64,000 nt of DNA, from the NCBI RefSeq assembly GCF_017571475.1, contig NZ_JAGETW010000006.1, positions 62,001 through 126,000 of the forward strand. Reading direction: 5' to 3'. This stretch comes from Thiomicrorhabdus sp. 6S3-12 (lineage in GTDB: Bacteria; Pseudomonadota; Gammaproteobacteria; Thiomicrospirales; Thiomicrospiraceae). The translations under genes were made by a program, and so were the position numbers. Shown here one piece after another: positions 35,276 to 44,295 of this stretch. Under the pieces are notes generated by a model. The model ran no database searches and had not been told where the DNA came from. It saw nothing but the letters and a program-made list of their open reading frames with translations. Every line of letters begins with the position of its first letter. Position 1 is the stretch's first letter.

Positions 35276-36273
35276 GCGTGTTTATTATTGCCGAGGCCGG
35301 TGTCAATCATAACGGCTCTCTCGGGACGGCCAAAGCGCTTGTCGACGCCGCCGTAGAGGCCGGTGCGGATGCAGTCAAGTTCCAGACCTTTAAAGCTCAG
35401 AATCTGGTAACCGAATCGGCCGAACAGGCCGCTTATCAAACTGAAAATACCGGCGTTAAAGAGAGCCAGTTCTCAATGCTGCAACGTTTGGAACTTGACG
35501 AAAGTGCTCACCGCGCATTATTCGCTTACTGTGCTGAAAAAAATATCGAGTTTATGTCGACGCCTTTCGATGCCGAAAGCGTTGAATTATTAAATCATCT
35601 GGGGATGCAACGCTGGAAAATCCCATCAGGCGAAGTGCTTTCCGTGCCTTATTTACGGCAAATCGCCAAATTCAACCAGCCGACGATTCTTTCGACCGGC
35701 ATGAGTGACTTGGATGAAGTTGCTTTTGCTGTTAAAACCTTGCTTGAAGCGGGGCTGACCGCAGATAAATTGACGGTTTTGCACGCCAATACCGCCTATC
35801 CAACGCCTTTCCCAGACGTTAATTTGCGGGCCATGCAGACTTTGCAGCAGGCATTGCATCTGCCGGTCGGTCTGTCTGACCACTCTTTGGGCATTGAAGT
35901 GCCGATTGCTGCAGTCGCGCTGGGCGCTTGCGTGATCGAAAAGCACTTTACGCTGGATAAAAACTTGCCTGGACCGGATCATAAGGCCAGCTTGGAGCCG
36001 GATGAATTGAAGGCCATGGTTACCGCCATTCGAAATATTGAACAGGCTTTAGGTTCCGGACAGAAGGAACCTTCTGCATCCGAACAGGCAAATATCGCCA
36101 TTGTCCGTAAGCGTATCGTCGCCAAGCGACCGATCTCTGTAGGGGAGCCGTTTTCCACAGATAATTGCGACGTTAAACGAGCTTCCACAGGCCTTTATGC
36201 ATCGGAGTGGGATAGCGTGATTGGCCAGTCCGCTTCTCGGGATTATCGAAAAGGTGAAGGGATTGTTTTGTGA
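35272..36273 (+). CDS. legI: Nonulosonic acid synthase, LegI/NeuB family
   Basis: The enzyme condenses a 6-carbon amino sugar with phosphoenolpyruvate to a nine-carbon acid. All NeuB landmarks are intact in its 333 residues: IAEAGVNHNGS (4-14), KFQTFKAQNL, FMSTPFDAES, KIPSGEV, the metal-binding His in LHANTAYPTP and LSDHSLG, and EKHFTLDKNLPGPDHKASL. A C-terminal SAF (antifreeze-like) domain (about 275-333) closes the neighbouring active site in the dimer. It overlaps both neighbours by four bases. Neighbours suggest legionaminate rather than sialic acid as the product. Confidence 0.9.
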   Translation: MSVFIIAEAGVNHNGSLGTAKALVDAAVEAGADAVKFQTFKAQNLVTESAEQAAYQTENTGVKESQFSMLQRLELDESAHRALFAYCAEKNIEFMSTPFDAESVELLNHLGMQRWKIPSGEVLSVPYLRQIAKFNQPTILSTGMSDLDEVAFAVKTLLEAGLTADKLTVLHANTAYPTPFPDVNLRAMQTLQQALHLPVGLSDHSLGIEVPIAAVALGACVIEKHFTLDKNLPGPDHKASLEPDELKAMVTAIRNIEQALGSGQKEPSASEQANIAIVRKRIVAKRPISVGEPFSTDNCDVKRASTGLYASEWDSVIGQSASRDYRKGEGIVL

Positions 36274-37484
36274 AAGCCTTGAATCTTAAACGCGCCCACT
36301 TTGGAATTGTTACAACGAGCCGCGCGGACTACGGTTTACTTAAACCGCTTTGGTCTGAACTTCAGGAGACGGAGTTTAAGACGACAATGATCGCAACAGG
36401 CTCTCATCTGATGGAAGCGCATGGAAAAACATTGTCCACGATTAAGGCGGATGATGTCACTCCATTGGAAAGCGTTGATTTGATGCTGGCAGGCGACTCC
36501 GAAATGGATGTATGTCGGGCAGTTGCAGTCGGTATTGAAAAATTTTCCGAACTGTACAGTTCGTTGAAGTTTGATCTGCTTATAGTTTTAGGGGATCGCT
36601 ATGAACTGATTGCAGCATGCAATGCGGCCTTGATACATAAAATCCCCATTGCTCATTTGCACGGCGGGGAAGCGACTTTTGGCGCTTTGGATGAAGCCAT
36701 CCGTCATAGCGTAACCAAAATGGCCACTTTGCATTTCGTCTCTCATGAGGTTTATCGGCGAAGAGTCATTCAGATGGGAGAATCTCCGGATAGGGTATGG
36801 AATGTCGGAGCTATTGGATTGGATAATTTTCGGCAAGTGAACGGATGGACTCAGAACGAACTGGAGCAAAAGACAGGGCTTGATTTCAGTCAGCCGGTTT
36901 TACTGGTGACTTTTCATCCTGTGACCTTAGACTCGTATCAGGACGCAGAGGCTCAGGCGGACGAGTTGGTTTCGGCGCTGGAGAATCTGCCTTACCAGGT
37001 GTTGGCGACGCTGCCGAATGCGGATGCCGGCAGCCAGCAGATTATACAGCGATTGCAGGTGGCTCATAAGTTGCATCCTCAGCGCTTCACGGTGGTTTCC
37101 AGTCTGGGAATGGAGGGCTATATCTCTGCGATGCGTTATTCTTCTGCAATGGTTGGGAATTCATCCAGTGGCATATTGGAAGCAGCCAGTTTTCGTTTGC
37201 CGGTCGTCAATATCGGAGACCGGCAGGCTGGCAGAATTCAGCCGGGGAACGTGATTCAGGTTGAATGCCAGTTTGAACAGATAAAAGAGGCTGTGGCAAA
37301 AGCGCTGTCTAAAGACTTTAAGGCGTCAATAAGTTCTTTGGTAAACCCTTATGGAGAGGGTGAGACCGCGAAAAAAATTGTAGCTCGGTTGAGTGAAGTA
37401 AGTTTCGAAGATAAACAGGTGTTGTTGAAAAAAAGCTTCCTGGACTTCCCTGCCGATTGTTTTCTAAAAATGGACCTGAGTTAA
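36270..37484 (+). CDS. legG: UDP-GlcNAc 2-epimerase (hydrolysing) family, NeuC/LegG
   Basis: This GT-B-like hydrolysing epimerase inverts C2 and releases the nucleotide, giving the free amino sugar that the synthase uses. The 404-aa protein shows TTSRADYGLLKPL, VLGDRYELIAACNAAL, HLHGGEATFGALDEAIRHSVTKM and the C-terminal nucleotide site VGNSSSGILEAASFRLPVVNIGDRQAGR. Start is GTG overlapping the legI stop (GTGA). Its placement after LegI follows the Leg gene order seen in Legionella and Campylobacter. Confidence 0.9.
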   Translation: MKALNLKRAHFGIVTTSRADYGLLKPLWSELQETEFKTTMIATGSHLMEAHGKTLSTIKADDVTPLESVDLMLAGDSEMDVCRAVAVGIEKFSELYSSLKFDLLIVLGDRYELIAACNAALIHKIPIAHLHGGEATFGALDEAIRHSVTKMATLHFVSHEVYRRRVIQMGESPDRVWNVGAIGLDNFRQVNGWTQNELEQKTGLDFSQPVLLVTFHPVTLDSYQDAEAQADELVSALENLPYQVLATLPNADAGSQQIIQRLQVAHKLHPQRFTVVSSLGMEGYISAMRYSSAMVGNSSSGILEAASFRLPVVNIGDRQAGRIQPGNVIQVECQFEQIKEAVAKALSKDFKASISSLVNPYGEGETAKKIVARLSEVSFEDKQVLLKKSFLDFPADCFLKMDLS

Positions 37485-37595
37485 TCGGGTATTGATTGTC
37501 TGTATTCTGAATTTAGCAGGTAAACTTGAGATGGCTTATGTATTGCTTAGCCGGTTTGGTAACAATAAATATTATGGTCACAGTTAGAGAAAATA

Positions 37596-38312
37596 ATGAA
37601 ATCGATTGCTTTTATTCCTGCCAGAGGCGGTTCAAAAAGATTTCCCAAAAAAAATATCGCGCCATTAAACGGTAAGCCGTTATTGGCTTGGACGATTGAA
37701 TCTGCAATTGATTCGGAGATATTCTCCAAAATCGTAGTTTCCAGTGATGATGAAGAAACTCTTCAGCTTGCCGAGAAGTTCGGGCAAGGAAAAATCGTAT
37801 TGCATCAACGGTCTAGAAAACTTTCTGGAGATAAGGTAACCGCTGCCAAGGTTCTTGGAGCGCTGCTGGAGGAGCTTGAAGAGCAAGGAGAGGTTTTCGA
37901 TCAATGCTGTCTGCTGCTTCCGACCTGTCCTTTCCGCTCGGCTCAGGATATCCGCGATGCCCAGAAGCTGCTTGAACCTGACGACAATGCTGTAATCTCG
38001 ATGAAAACCAGTCCAACGGTTCCGGATTTTATCTTTAAAGTAGATCAGAACCTGAAAGCGGAACCCTTGGTGAAAAACTCCAGAGTTCTCCATGGGCAGA
38101 CGCGAAGTCAGGATTATCCTGACATGTTTTATCCGAATGGTGCCATTTATTTGGCGTGGACGAGATCGTTTTTGCATGAATACAGTTTTTACAGCCAGCA
38201 CTTCAAAATTCTGCCAATGCCCGAGTTCCGCTCTGTAGATATAGATATCGAAGAAGACCTTATCTATGCACACGCGATTTATGAACGTTTTTTGAAGCCC
38301 GAGGAGGACTGA
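37596..38312 (+). CDS. legF: CMP-nonulosonic acid cytidylyltransferase, LegF/NeuA
   Basis: The enzyme activates the nonulosonic acid with CTP to give the CMP-sugar donor. The 238-aa protein has the signature PARGGSKRFPKKNIAPLNGKPLLAWTI at 8-34 (landmarks ARGGSKR and KNI), LLPTCPFRSAQDIRDA and the metal-binding DIDIEEDL near the C-terminus. A 111-base gap precedes it; I see no clear promoter there. Confidence 0.9.
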   Translation: MKSIAFIPARGGSKRFPKKNIAPLNGKPLLAWTIESAIDSEIFSKIVVSSDDEETLQLAEKFGQGKIVLHQRSRKLSGDKVTAAKVLGALLEELEEQGEVFDQCCLLLPTCPFRSAQDIRDAQKLLEPDDNAVISMKTSPTVPDFIFKVDQNLKAEPLVKNSRVLHGQTRSQDYPDMFYPNGAIYLAWTRSFLHEYSFYSQHFKILPMPEFRSVDIDIEEDLIYAHAIYERFLKPEED

Positions 38313-38383
38313 TCGCGAAAGGTTATCAGGTCTAAGAAGATGGGTAGAAATGTAACAAAAGTTGAGAAAATCGGTGAATAGAG

Positions 38384-39421
38384 ATGTTTGAATTTCGAGA
38401 TTATCAGGATTTGCGACGAGCAAGCCCCATATTTCTTCCGGAGGTTGGAACTTTTTTTAATCAGGATAAGTTTCTGGCTCAGAAGTTGGTATCCAGTCTG
38501 GTCAATATGGGCATTCAGGCTTTAAAAGGAGAGATCCTGCATTCTGCTGAAATGGCCTTGGACGTCGAATTTGAGACGGCCTATTACGATAAACAGACTA
38601 AAAAATTTAAAACGGAAAATTACCGTCAGTTAATAGAGCGCAAGGTTCTGACTTTCGAAGAATATGAAACTATTTTTGCATTTCCGAGAGAGCAGGGGTT
38701 GAAGCTGGTTTTTTCCGTGTATGACATTGAAGGGGCTGATTTTGCCCGTTCTATTGGGGCGAAAGCGCTCAAAGTGGCTTCGTCTAATCTCGTTCATCAA
38801 CCCTTGATACAGTATCTTGCGCAGTCTGGCGTTCCAACAATTATTGACACCGGAAAAGCTCAATTTTTTGAAATTGCCCGGGCGGTAGACTGGTTTCGTA
38901 GCGCAGGAGGGAGGGACCTGCTATTGGAGCATAGCCCGCTAGCGCCACCAGCGCCGCCGAGTGAACAGTATTTATCTATGCTTCCAATCTTGCAGAAGAC
39001 ATTTAATTGTCCGGTGGGGTTGTCAGACCATTATGAGGGAAATGAAATGTTGTTAGCGGCAGTGCCTCTGGGCGCCTCTATTTTGGAAAAAGGGGTTATG
39101 TTCGACTCAATGCAGGGAGAACAGGATTCGGCACACGCGATGACGATTGAAGAGGTTCCGCAAGTCCTCAAACAGATTGAAGCGATCTCTGAAGCAACAA
39201 AATACGGAATGCGTCCGGCTCCAAAAGCAACGCATGCTGCCCGTATGGGGGTCGCCGCAAAATATGATTTGCAGCCGGGTGAGGAATTGACGCTGGATAA
39301 AGCCCAATTCGCCTGGCCGGCTTTGGGCATTCCGGTCGAGCATTGGGAGTTGGTTGTCGGCAGAAAATTGCGTCAGGAAGTTAAGATGGGTCAACCAATC
39401 GAATGGCATATGCTGGATTAG
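38384..39421 (+). CDS. Second, divergent NeuB/SAF-family protein
   Basis: This 345-aa protein has the NeuB TIM-barrel plus SAF layout but altered active-site motifs. The start EVGTFFNQDKF replaces EAGVNHNG, FSVYDIEGAD replaces STPFDAES, and KVASSNLVHQPLI replaces KIPSGEVLSVP. EHSPLAPPAPPSEQ and LSDHYEG keep two histidines at the metal-binding positions, but the EKHF histidine is lost (ILEKGVMFD). The SAF domain (about 285-345) is intact. It likely still handles a nonulosonate-like substrate, but a different reaction or substrate from LegI is plausible. It lies between the CMP-transferase and the APH-fold kinase in the flagellin-glycan cluster. Confidence 0.75.
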   Translation: MFEFRDYQDLRRASPIFLPEVGTFFNQDKFLAQKLVSSLVNMGIQALKGEILHSAEMALDVEFETAYYDKQTKKFKTENYRQLIERKVLTFEEYETIFAFPREQGLKLVFSVYDIEGADFARSIGAKALKVASSNLVHQPLIQYLAQSGVPTIIDTGKAQFFEIARAVDWFRSAGGRDLLLEHSPLAPPAPPSEQYLSMLPILQKTFNCPVGLSDHYEGNEMLLAAVPLGASILEKGVMFDSMQGEQDSAHAMTIEEVPQVLKQIEAISEATKYGMRPAPKATHAARMGVAAKYDLQPGEELTLDKAQFAWPALGIPVEHWELVVGRKLRQEVKMGQPIEWHMLD

Positions 39422-39451
39422 GTTTTGCTGTGCGTTTAAAAAAGATTCATC

Positions 39452-40504
39452 GTGCGGGATTTAGGGGATATGCATAAGCTTCCGGCTTTTTTAGACCATC
39501 GACATAGTGCGGAAGGTTTTCAGCCGTTATCTGCCGATCACATACGTTTTTTACAGCGTTTGTTGAATTTAGGAGAGGTTGAGTTAGAGGTTCTGCCGAG
39601 TAGTTATGCGTTTCCAATGGGTTTTTTCAGAGCAAAACCGGTAGAACAAAAGAACTGGCGTGATTTTTATAAAGTATTACCGGCGGCAGCGTTTGAGTTG
39701 GAAAAACATTCAGCCAATTTTGAAGAGGTATTATCGCAAGCAGGACTGTGCTCTCGACAAATGTCGGTCTATCGGCAACAGGATTACTGCATCTGTCACT
39801 TGCCTTACCTTGATCTGCTACCGTTGGAATTGAATGTCCAGACAGCCAAGGCGTTAGGTCAACATCTTGCGAGGGTGCATAACTGCCTGGAAGAGCAGCT
39901 GAGCAGAAGTGAACGTGAAACTGTGCGCCAGCAGTGGCAAGAGCGTTTAATTTCTTTTGAAGAGTGCTGGCGTGAATTCAGCGATCAAAGTCTCTCTGAA
40001 ATGTGGGGTTTGATTAATTGTCGGGCGGATTATGGGGCCGAGCCGTCTAAGTTTGTAGCCGAATTTGAGCAAAGGTTGCAACTTCTGCATTTTGATCTGG
40101 CTCAGGCGCAGGTTGTACACGGCGATTTAAATCCCGGAAATGTACTTTTGGCAGGTGAAAACAGATCCCCGTTGCTGATTGACTTTGAAAACAGTCATTA
40201 CAGTTACCTGCCTAGAATAATGGATGTGGGTATGCTGATTCACCGCGTTTTTCTGCCGTTGAGAGAAAAGGGAACAAAAGGCTGGGACTCGTCTGTAGCC
40301 GCTTTTTTTCAGGCATACGGAAAACCTGACAGCACGATGAGTCTAGCTGAGGCGATGATCGCCTGTTGTGTTCGTTCTCAGTGTGTTTTAATCGAGCGCT
40401 ATGTGGCTTCAGGGCACTGGCTGCAAAGTGAATGGCAAAAGTTTGAACATTTAATTCAACAAGTCGAAACGGATGTCGATAGCCTAAATAGGTTGATGAG
40501 ATAG
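39452..40504 (+). CDS. APH-fold small-molecule kinase (choline/aminoglycoside/sugar kinase-like)
   Basis: The 350-aa protein has a protein-kinase-like APH fold. The catalytic loop HGDLNPGNVLL is at about residue 223 and the metal-binding DFENSHYSYLPRIMDVGMLIHR follows. The N-terminal lobe is poorly conserved. Candidate substrates are a free amino sugar (as in AmgK or NahK, anomeric kinases next to nucleotidyltransferases) or choline (as in LicA). It is directly followed by a CBS-nucleotidyltransferase 12 bases away, which supports a kinase-then-nucleotidyl-transfer pair. GTG 39452 and ATG 39470 are both weak starts; AGGGGA is too close to the latter, so the longer form is given. Confidence 0.7.
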   Translation: MRDLGDMHKLPAFLDHRHSAEGFQPLSADHIRFLQRLLNLGEVELEVLPSSYAFPMGFFRAKPVEQKNWRDFYKVLPAAAFELEKHSANFEEVLSQAGLCSRQMSVYRQQDYCICHLPYLDLLPLELNVQTAKALGQHLARVHNCLEEQLSRSERETVRQQWQERLISFEECWREFSDQSLSEMWGLINCRADYGAEPSKFVAEFEQRLQLLHFDLAQAQVVHGDLNPGNVLLAGENRSPLLIDFENSHYSYLPRIMDVGMLIHRVFLPLREKGTKGWDSSVAAFFQAYGKPDSTMSLAEAMIACCVRSQCVLIERYVASGHWLQSEWQKFEHLIQQVETDVDSLNRLMR

Positions 40505-40515
40505 GATTGTAGATC

Positions 40516-41586
40516 ATGAAGCTTTATTCTGATTTTAAGCAGATCACCCTATGTGTGGGAGCGAGTATTCGCGAAGCAATGGCTTTGCTGGATCGGTACG
40601 CTATGCAGATTGTCCTCGTGACGGATCAAAATTGTGTTCTGCAAGGGGTGATGACCGATGGCGACATCCGCAGAGCTTTATTGTCGGGCAGTACCCTGGA
40701 CTCACCGGTAGAAGAAGCGATTAATCGTCATCCTGCAACCGGGTCGGATCAGTTGAATATGATGGGCTGGATTCAGATTATGAAGCGGGCCCGTTGCCGA
40801 CACCTGCCGATTGTCGATACGAAAGGTAAGCTGGTACAGCTGGTTTACGATAAGGCGATGCCGTACAGTAACCAGCCGAATTCTGTGGTTCTGATGCTTG
40901 GGGGGCAGGGGATGCGCTTACGACCCTTGACGGAAGATACTCCTAAGCCTTTATTGAAAATCGGCGGCAAGCCGATTCTGGAGACGATTCTGGAACGTTT
41001 TATCGAGCAGGGATTTAGTCATTTCTATTTCTGCATCAATTACCTCGGACACCAGATTCAGGATTACTTCGGGTATGGTGAGAAATGGGGTGTTGAGATT
41101 GATTATATAGAGGAAGAGCAGCGTCTTGGAACGGCGGGAGCTTTAAGTCTGATCGATAAAGAAGTGACTGACGATCTGATTGTCATGAATGGCGATCTTC
41201 TGACCAAAGTCGATTTTACCGCTCTACTTGATTCCCATCGCAGCAACGAAAGCGACATCACCGTCTGTGTGCGTGAATATGCTCAACAGGTTCCTTACGG
41301 TGTTGTTGAAATTGAGAATGAAACGGTTCAGCAGATCGTCGAAAAGCCTATCTACCGCTATTTTGTCAATGCCGGTATTTATGTGTTATCACCGAAACAG
41401 ATTTCCGCTATCCCTTATAACGAGTTTTATGATATGCCGACTTTATTGGATGAGCTGACGCTTGATCCTGATGCGAAGGTTGGCGCATTTCCCATTACCG
41501 AATATTGGAAAGATATTGGCCATCTCCCGGATTTTGAACAGGCGCAAGTAGATTACGAAGTGCACTTTACGCCGCTGAATCATTAA
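40516..41586 (+). CDS. ptmE: CBS-domain sugar-1-phosphate nucleotidyltransferase, PtmE-like
   Basis: In Campylobacter PtmE makes GDP-GlcN from GlcN-1-phosphate, the GDP-linked entry to legionaminic acid. This 356-aa protein has two CBS motifs (about 1-120; VMTDGDIRRALLSG, CRHLPIVDTKGKL) and a nucleotidyltransferase domain (about 122-350) with the signature GGQGMRLRPLTEDTPKPLLKIGGKPIL (landmarks GQGMRLRPLT and PKPLL) and metal-site VMNGDLLTKVDF. The CBS-NTP-transferase order is that of PtmE. Its presence suggests LegB acts on a GDP-sugar. Confidence 0.82.
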   Translation: MKLYSDFKQITLCVGASIREAMALLDRYAMQIVLVTDQNCVLQGVMTDGDIRRALLSGSTLDSPVEEAINRHPATGSDQLNMMGWIQIMKRARCRHLPIVDTKGKLVQLVYDKAMPYSNQPNSVVLMLGGQGMRLRPLTEDTPKPLLKIGGKPILETILERFIEQGFSHFYFCINYLGHQIQDYFGYGEKWGVEIDYIEEEQRLGTAGALSLIDKEVTDDLIVMNGDLLTKVDFTALLDSHRSNESDITVCVREYAQQVPYGVVEIENETVQQIVEKPIYRYFVNAGIYVLSPKQISAIPYNEFYDMPTLLDELTLDPDAKVGAFPITEYWKDIGHLPDFEQAQVDYEVHFTPLNH

Positions 41587-41625
41587 ATTAAAAGAACAAA
41601 AAACACAAAAACTGCAGAGGATATT

Positions 41626-44106
41626 ATGGATTTTAGTCTGGGGCCATTGAGCCAAAATAAATACGGTGACTTTTATTACGAGTCATTGAATGGCCTTTCG
41701 TTTTCCAAAAAATCTTCGGAAATGGTGTTCGAAAAAGAGTTTGCCTCCTTGGCGCAGCAGGAAGAGGTATTGAATATTTTTGTCGGTACAGATTCGGGTC
41801 TGCTGTATGAATACCTCAAGCATAAAGGCGATCTGCCTGAAAGTTCTGCGTATGTCTTTGTGGAATTGCCGGAAGTCATTGAACAAAGACAGTTAAAGGA
41901 CATCGAAGATAAATCCATTTTTGTTGTGCCTGTAGACTTTGATTTAGCGCTGCTCGCAGTATCACAGATGAAGTATGTGATTCAGCAAAGAGTTCGTTTG
42001 GTTCGTTCAATCGGTGTGTTAGATGCAGCACCAGAAAGTTATATGCGCGGTTTATGGACGAAAATCGAAGCCGACTTTAACAAATTCATTTCGCAGGAAA
42101 TGATTGCGCTTAATTCAAAGCCCTTTGTCGATGCGCAATTAAACAATTTAGCAGATAATACAACCCCCTTTATTTCAATGAAAGGCAGTTTGCAAGGAAC
42201 GACGGCTTTAATTTTAGGTGGGGGACCGACACTGGATCAATCCATCGAGTGGATCAAGCAGAACCGCGAGGGTGTCATAATTTTCTCTGCAGCCAGGATT
42301 GCTCGTCGTTTGGTTAAGGAAGGAATTTGTCCTGACTTTTTTGTCTCGGTTGACCCTCATGACGTCAGTTTCGATAATTCCAAAGGGATATTTCGTTTTT
42401 CAGAAGAGTCCATTCTTCTCAATGCCTACCACATCAACTCTAATATCCTCTCTCAGTGGTCCGGGCTAAAGGCATACACCGGTCCTAAGTTCCCCTGGAT
42501 AGAAAAAAAGGACGAAAATATTAATGGGCCCGGTCCGAATGTAATTAATACCGCCCTGCATCTTGCGTATGAACTGGGTTGTGAGAATTTTATCTTTTCC
42601 GGTGTCGATTTATGTTTTCCAAAAGGGCAGGCTTATGAATCAGGAAGCGATGAGGCTCAGATTGGCGGTAGCTTTATGTTTGCCCAAGTTCAAAAAGTTG
42701 TGAATAACGCCGGTGATTGGGTGAATACCCAGCCAAGGTTTGCCTTGAGCCGGGATATGATGGAAAAACAGGTTGCGCGTTATTCAAAAGAAAACCCCGA
42801 GCTCAACTTTATTCATTTAAGTCTGGACGCAGCTCGCGTTGAAGGGATTAATTACATTCCCCAGGAGAGCATCTCTTTTACCGATAATCAGGAAACACTG
42901 TTTTTGATAGATCAGTTGCGCCAGAAACTAGATCTATCTCCACAGGAAATCACAAGAAATCTTCTCGAAACAAAAAAACTCCTGGAAAAGCAGAAACGAC
43001 GTTTTCTTGAGTTGGTAAATGAAGCAAAGGGGGCTGTCAAACTACTTCCTAAACTGTACAAGGACGGTCATGAAGACAGTAAAGTTGTCAAGAAAGTGCT
43101 TAAAACTAAAAACAAAGTCAATAAGTTGATAGATGACGATGGGGATATGTTGTTCCATTACGACTACAGCTCTTTTACCGGTAGCTTCAAGCATGTATCA
43201 GATGAAGAGAATATGTCTCAGGAACAGGTATCCGAGCAGTTGCACTCTTTCTTTAGTGGCGTGCAGAATGCAGCAGAAAGTTTTCTTGATCAGCTAAGAC
43301 GTTCCGAGTTGATTCTGAAACTCAGGGAAAAAGAGTTAACTGATGGAAGTCTGAAACAGTTATTTGAAGAATGGACTCGACTTGAACAATATGGACGAGC
43401 GTTGTGCTGGCAGAAATGGCACGGTATTCCAGAGAGTGAAGATGACCGCGTCTTGATTGAAGAGTCGGTTGGTCTTTTTAATGATGCTCTTCAGGTCACC
43501 GAAACCAAGCAGGTTGCCGAATTGAAAAAACGCAGCAGTAACCTGCAGTCATTGTACAAACGATTGAAGAAAGCATTCAGCGAAAGAGATTTTGATGATT
43601 TATCCGATTCTTTGCAGTTTTTGCGGAGTAACAGTTGGACTGACGTGGAAACGGTACTTAAATCCGAACTGGAATCTTTGGCTGAAGCGATGATCTTCGA
43701 GTTGCAAGAGCAGCCGGCAGAGGCGCTCACCGCATATCTACAGGTTCGATCTCCTGTGCTGAGACACGACGCTTTAAAATATGCATTGGGCGTCACTACG
43801 AAAGCCGGGGATCATAATGCGACTCTGGATATATTGGAGCAACTGTGCCATTTTTCTTTAGAGTATATGGTGCCTTATGCGGATATGTTGGATTTAATGG
43901 GCAGCAAGGAAGCCGCAAGCGGTGTGCTTGAGATGTATCTGCAAAAGCATCCCGAAGATGCACAGACACAGTTGAAGCAGATCCAGCATCTGATTGATTT
44001 GCAACGTTTCGATCAGGCACGGCAACGCCTTGAGTCTTTCAGTCAAGAAGAGACATCAACTGCATATCAAAAAACCCTGGCGGGTCTGGCGGCGCAGTTG
44101 CCTTAA
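41626..44106 (+). CDS. maf: Motility-associated factor (Maf) flagellin glycosyltransferase
   Basis: Maf proteins attach nonulosonic acids to Ser/Thr of flagellin in the cytoplasm. The 826-aa protein has the DUF115/MAF_flag10 core at about 185-350: TALILGGGPTLDQSIEWI, FFVSVDPHDVSFDN and NGPGPNVINTALHLAYELGCENFIFSGVDLCFP (landmarks GPNVINTALHLA and FSGVDLCF). An N-terminal domain precedes it, and a long helical, TPR-like C-terminal half (about 430-826) ends in LTAYLQVRSPVLRHDALK-type repeats. It is the last gene before the flagellins and ends at a terminator, so it is probably the glycosyltransferase served by the upstream cluster. Confidence 0.9.
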   Translation: MDFSLGPLSQNKYGDFYYESLNGLSFSKKSSEMVFEKEFASLAQQEEVLNIFVGTDSGLLYEYLKHKGDLPESSAYVFVELPEVIEQRQLKDIEDKSIFVVPVDFDLALLAVSQMKYVIQQRVRLVRSIGVLDAAPESYMRGLWTKIEADFNKFISQEMIALNSKPFVDAQLNNLADNTTPFISMKGSLQGTTALILGGGPTLDQSIEWIKQNREGVIIFSAARIARRLVKEGICPDFFVSVDPHDVSFDNSKGIFRFSEESILLNAYHINSNILSQWSGLKAYTGPKFPWIEKKDENINGPGPNVINTALHLAYELGCENFIFSGVDLCFPKGQAYESGSDEAQIGGSFMFAQVQKVVNNAGDWVNTQPRFALSRDMMEKQVARYSKENPELNFIHLSLDAARVEGINYIPQESISFTDNQETLFLIDQLRQKLDLSPQEITRNLLETKKLLEKQKRRFLELVNEAKGAVKLLPKLYKDGHEDSKVVKKVLKTKNKVNKLIDDDGDMLFHYDYSSFTGSFKHVSDEENMSQEQVSEQLHSFFSGVQNAAESFLDQLRRSELILKLREKELTDGSLKQLFEEWTRLEQYGRALCWQKWHGIPESEDDRVLIEESVGLFNDALQVTETKQVAELKKRSSNLQSLYKRLKKAFSERDFDDLSDSLQFLRSNSWTDVETVLKSELESLAEAMIFELQEQPAEALTAYLQVRSPVLRHDALKYALGVTTKAGDHNATLDILEQLCHFSLEYMVPYADMLDLMGSKEAASGVLEMYLQKHPEDAQTQLKQIQHLIDLQRFDQARQRLESFSQEETSTAYQKTLAGLAAQLP

Positions 44107-44130
44107 ACCAGTTGATTCCTTTGTGTTCAA

Positions 44131-44158
44131 AAGCGGCTTTAGGCCGCTTTTTTTATTT
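44131..44158 (+). terminator. Terminator after maf
   Basis: Perfect stem AAGCGGC / GCCGCTT with loop TTTAG, followed by a long T-run. It closely resembles the terminator after the second flaG gene (47039-47065). Confidence 0.9.
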
Positions 44159-44173
44159 TTTTTTAAAAAAATC

Positions 44174-44199
44174 TAAAGTTTTTCTGTTTGAGTCGTTAA
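44174..44199 (+). promoter_or_regulatory. Sigma-28 promoter for the first flagellin gene
   Basis: TAAAGTTT-N10-GTCGTTAA has a perfect -35 and a -10 matching 6 of 8 bases of GCCGATAA; the spacer is one base short. It gives a leader of about 90 bases, A/C-rich, before the ATG at 44296. Confidence 0.75.
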
Positions 44200-44295
44200 C
44201 CCTATTGAAGGCAAGAAATGCCTCAGCTTAAAAAAGCAAACAAATAAAAATAATAGTTACAAACACACACAGAATCTCACACAAGGAGAAATATC

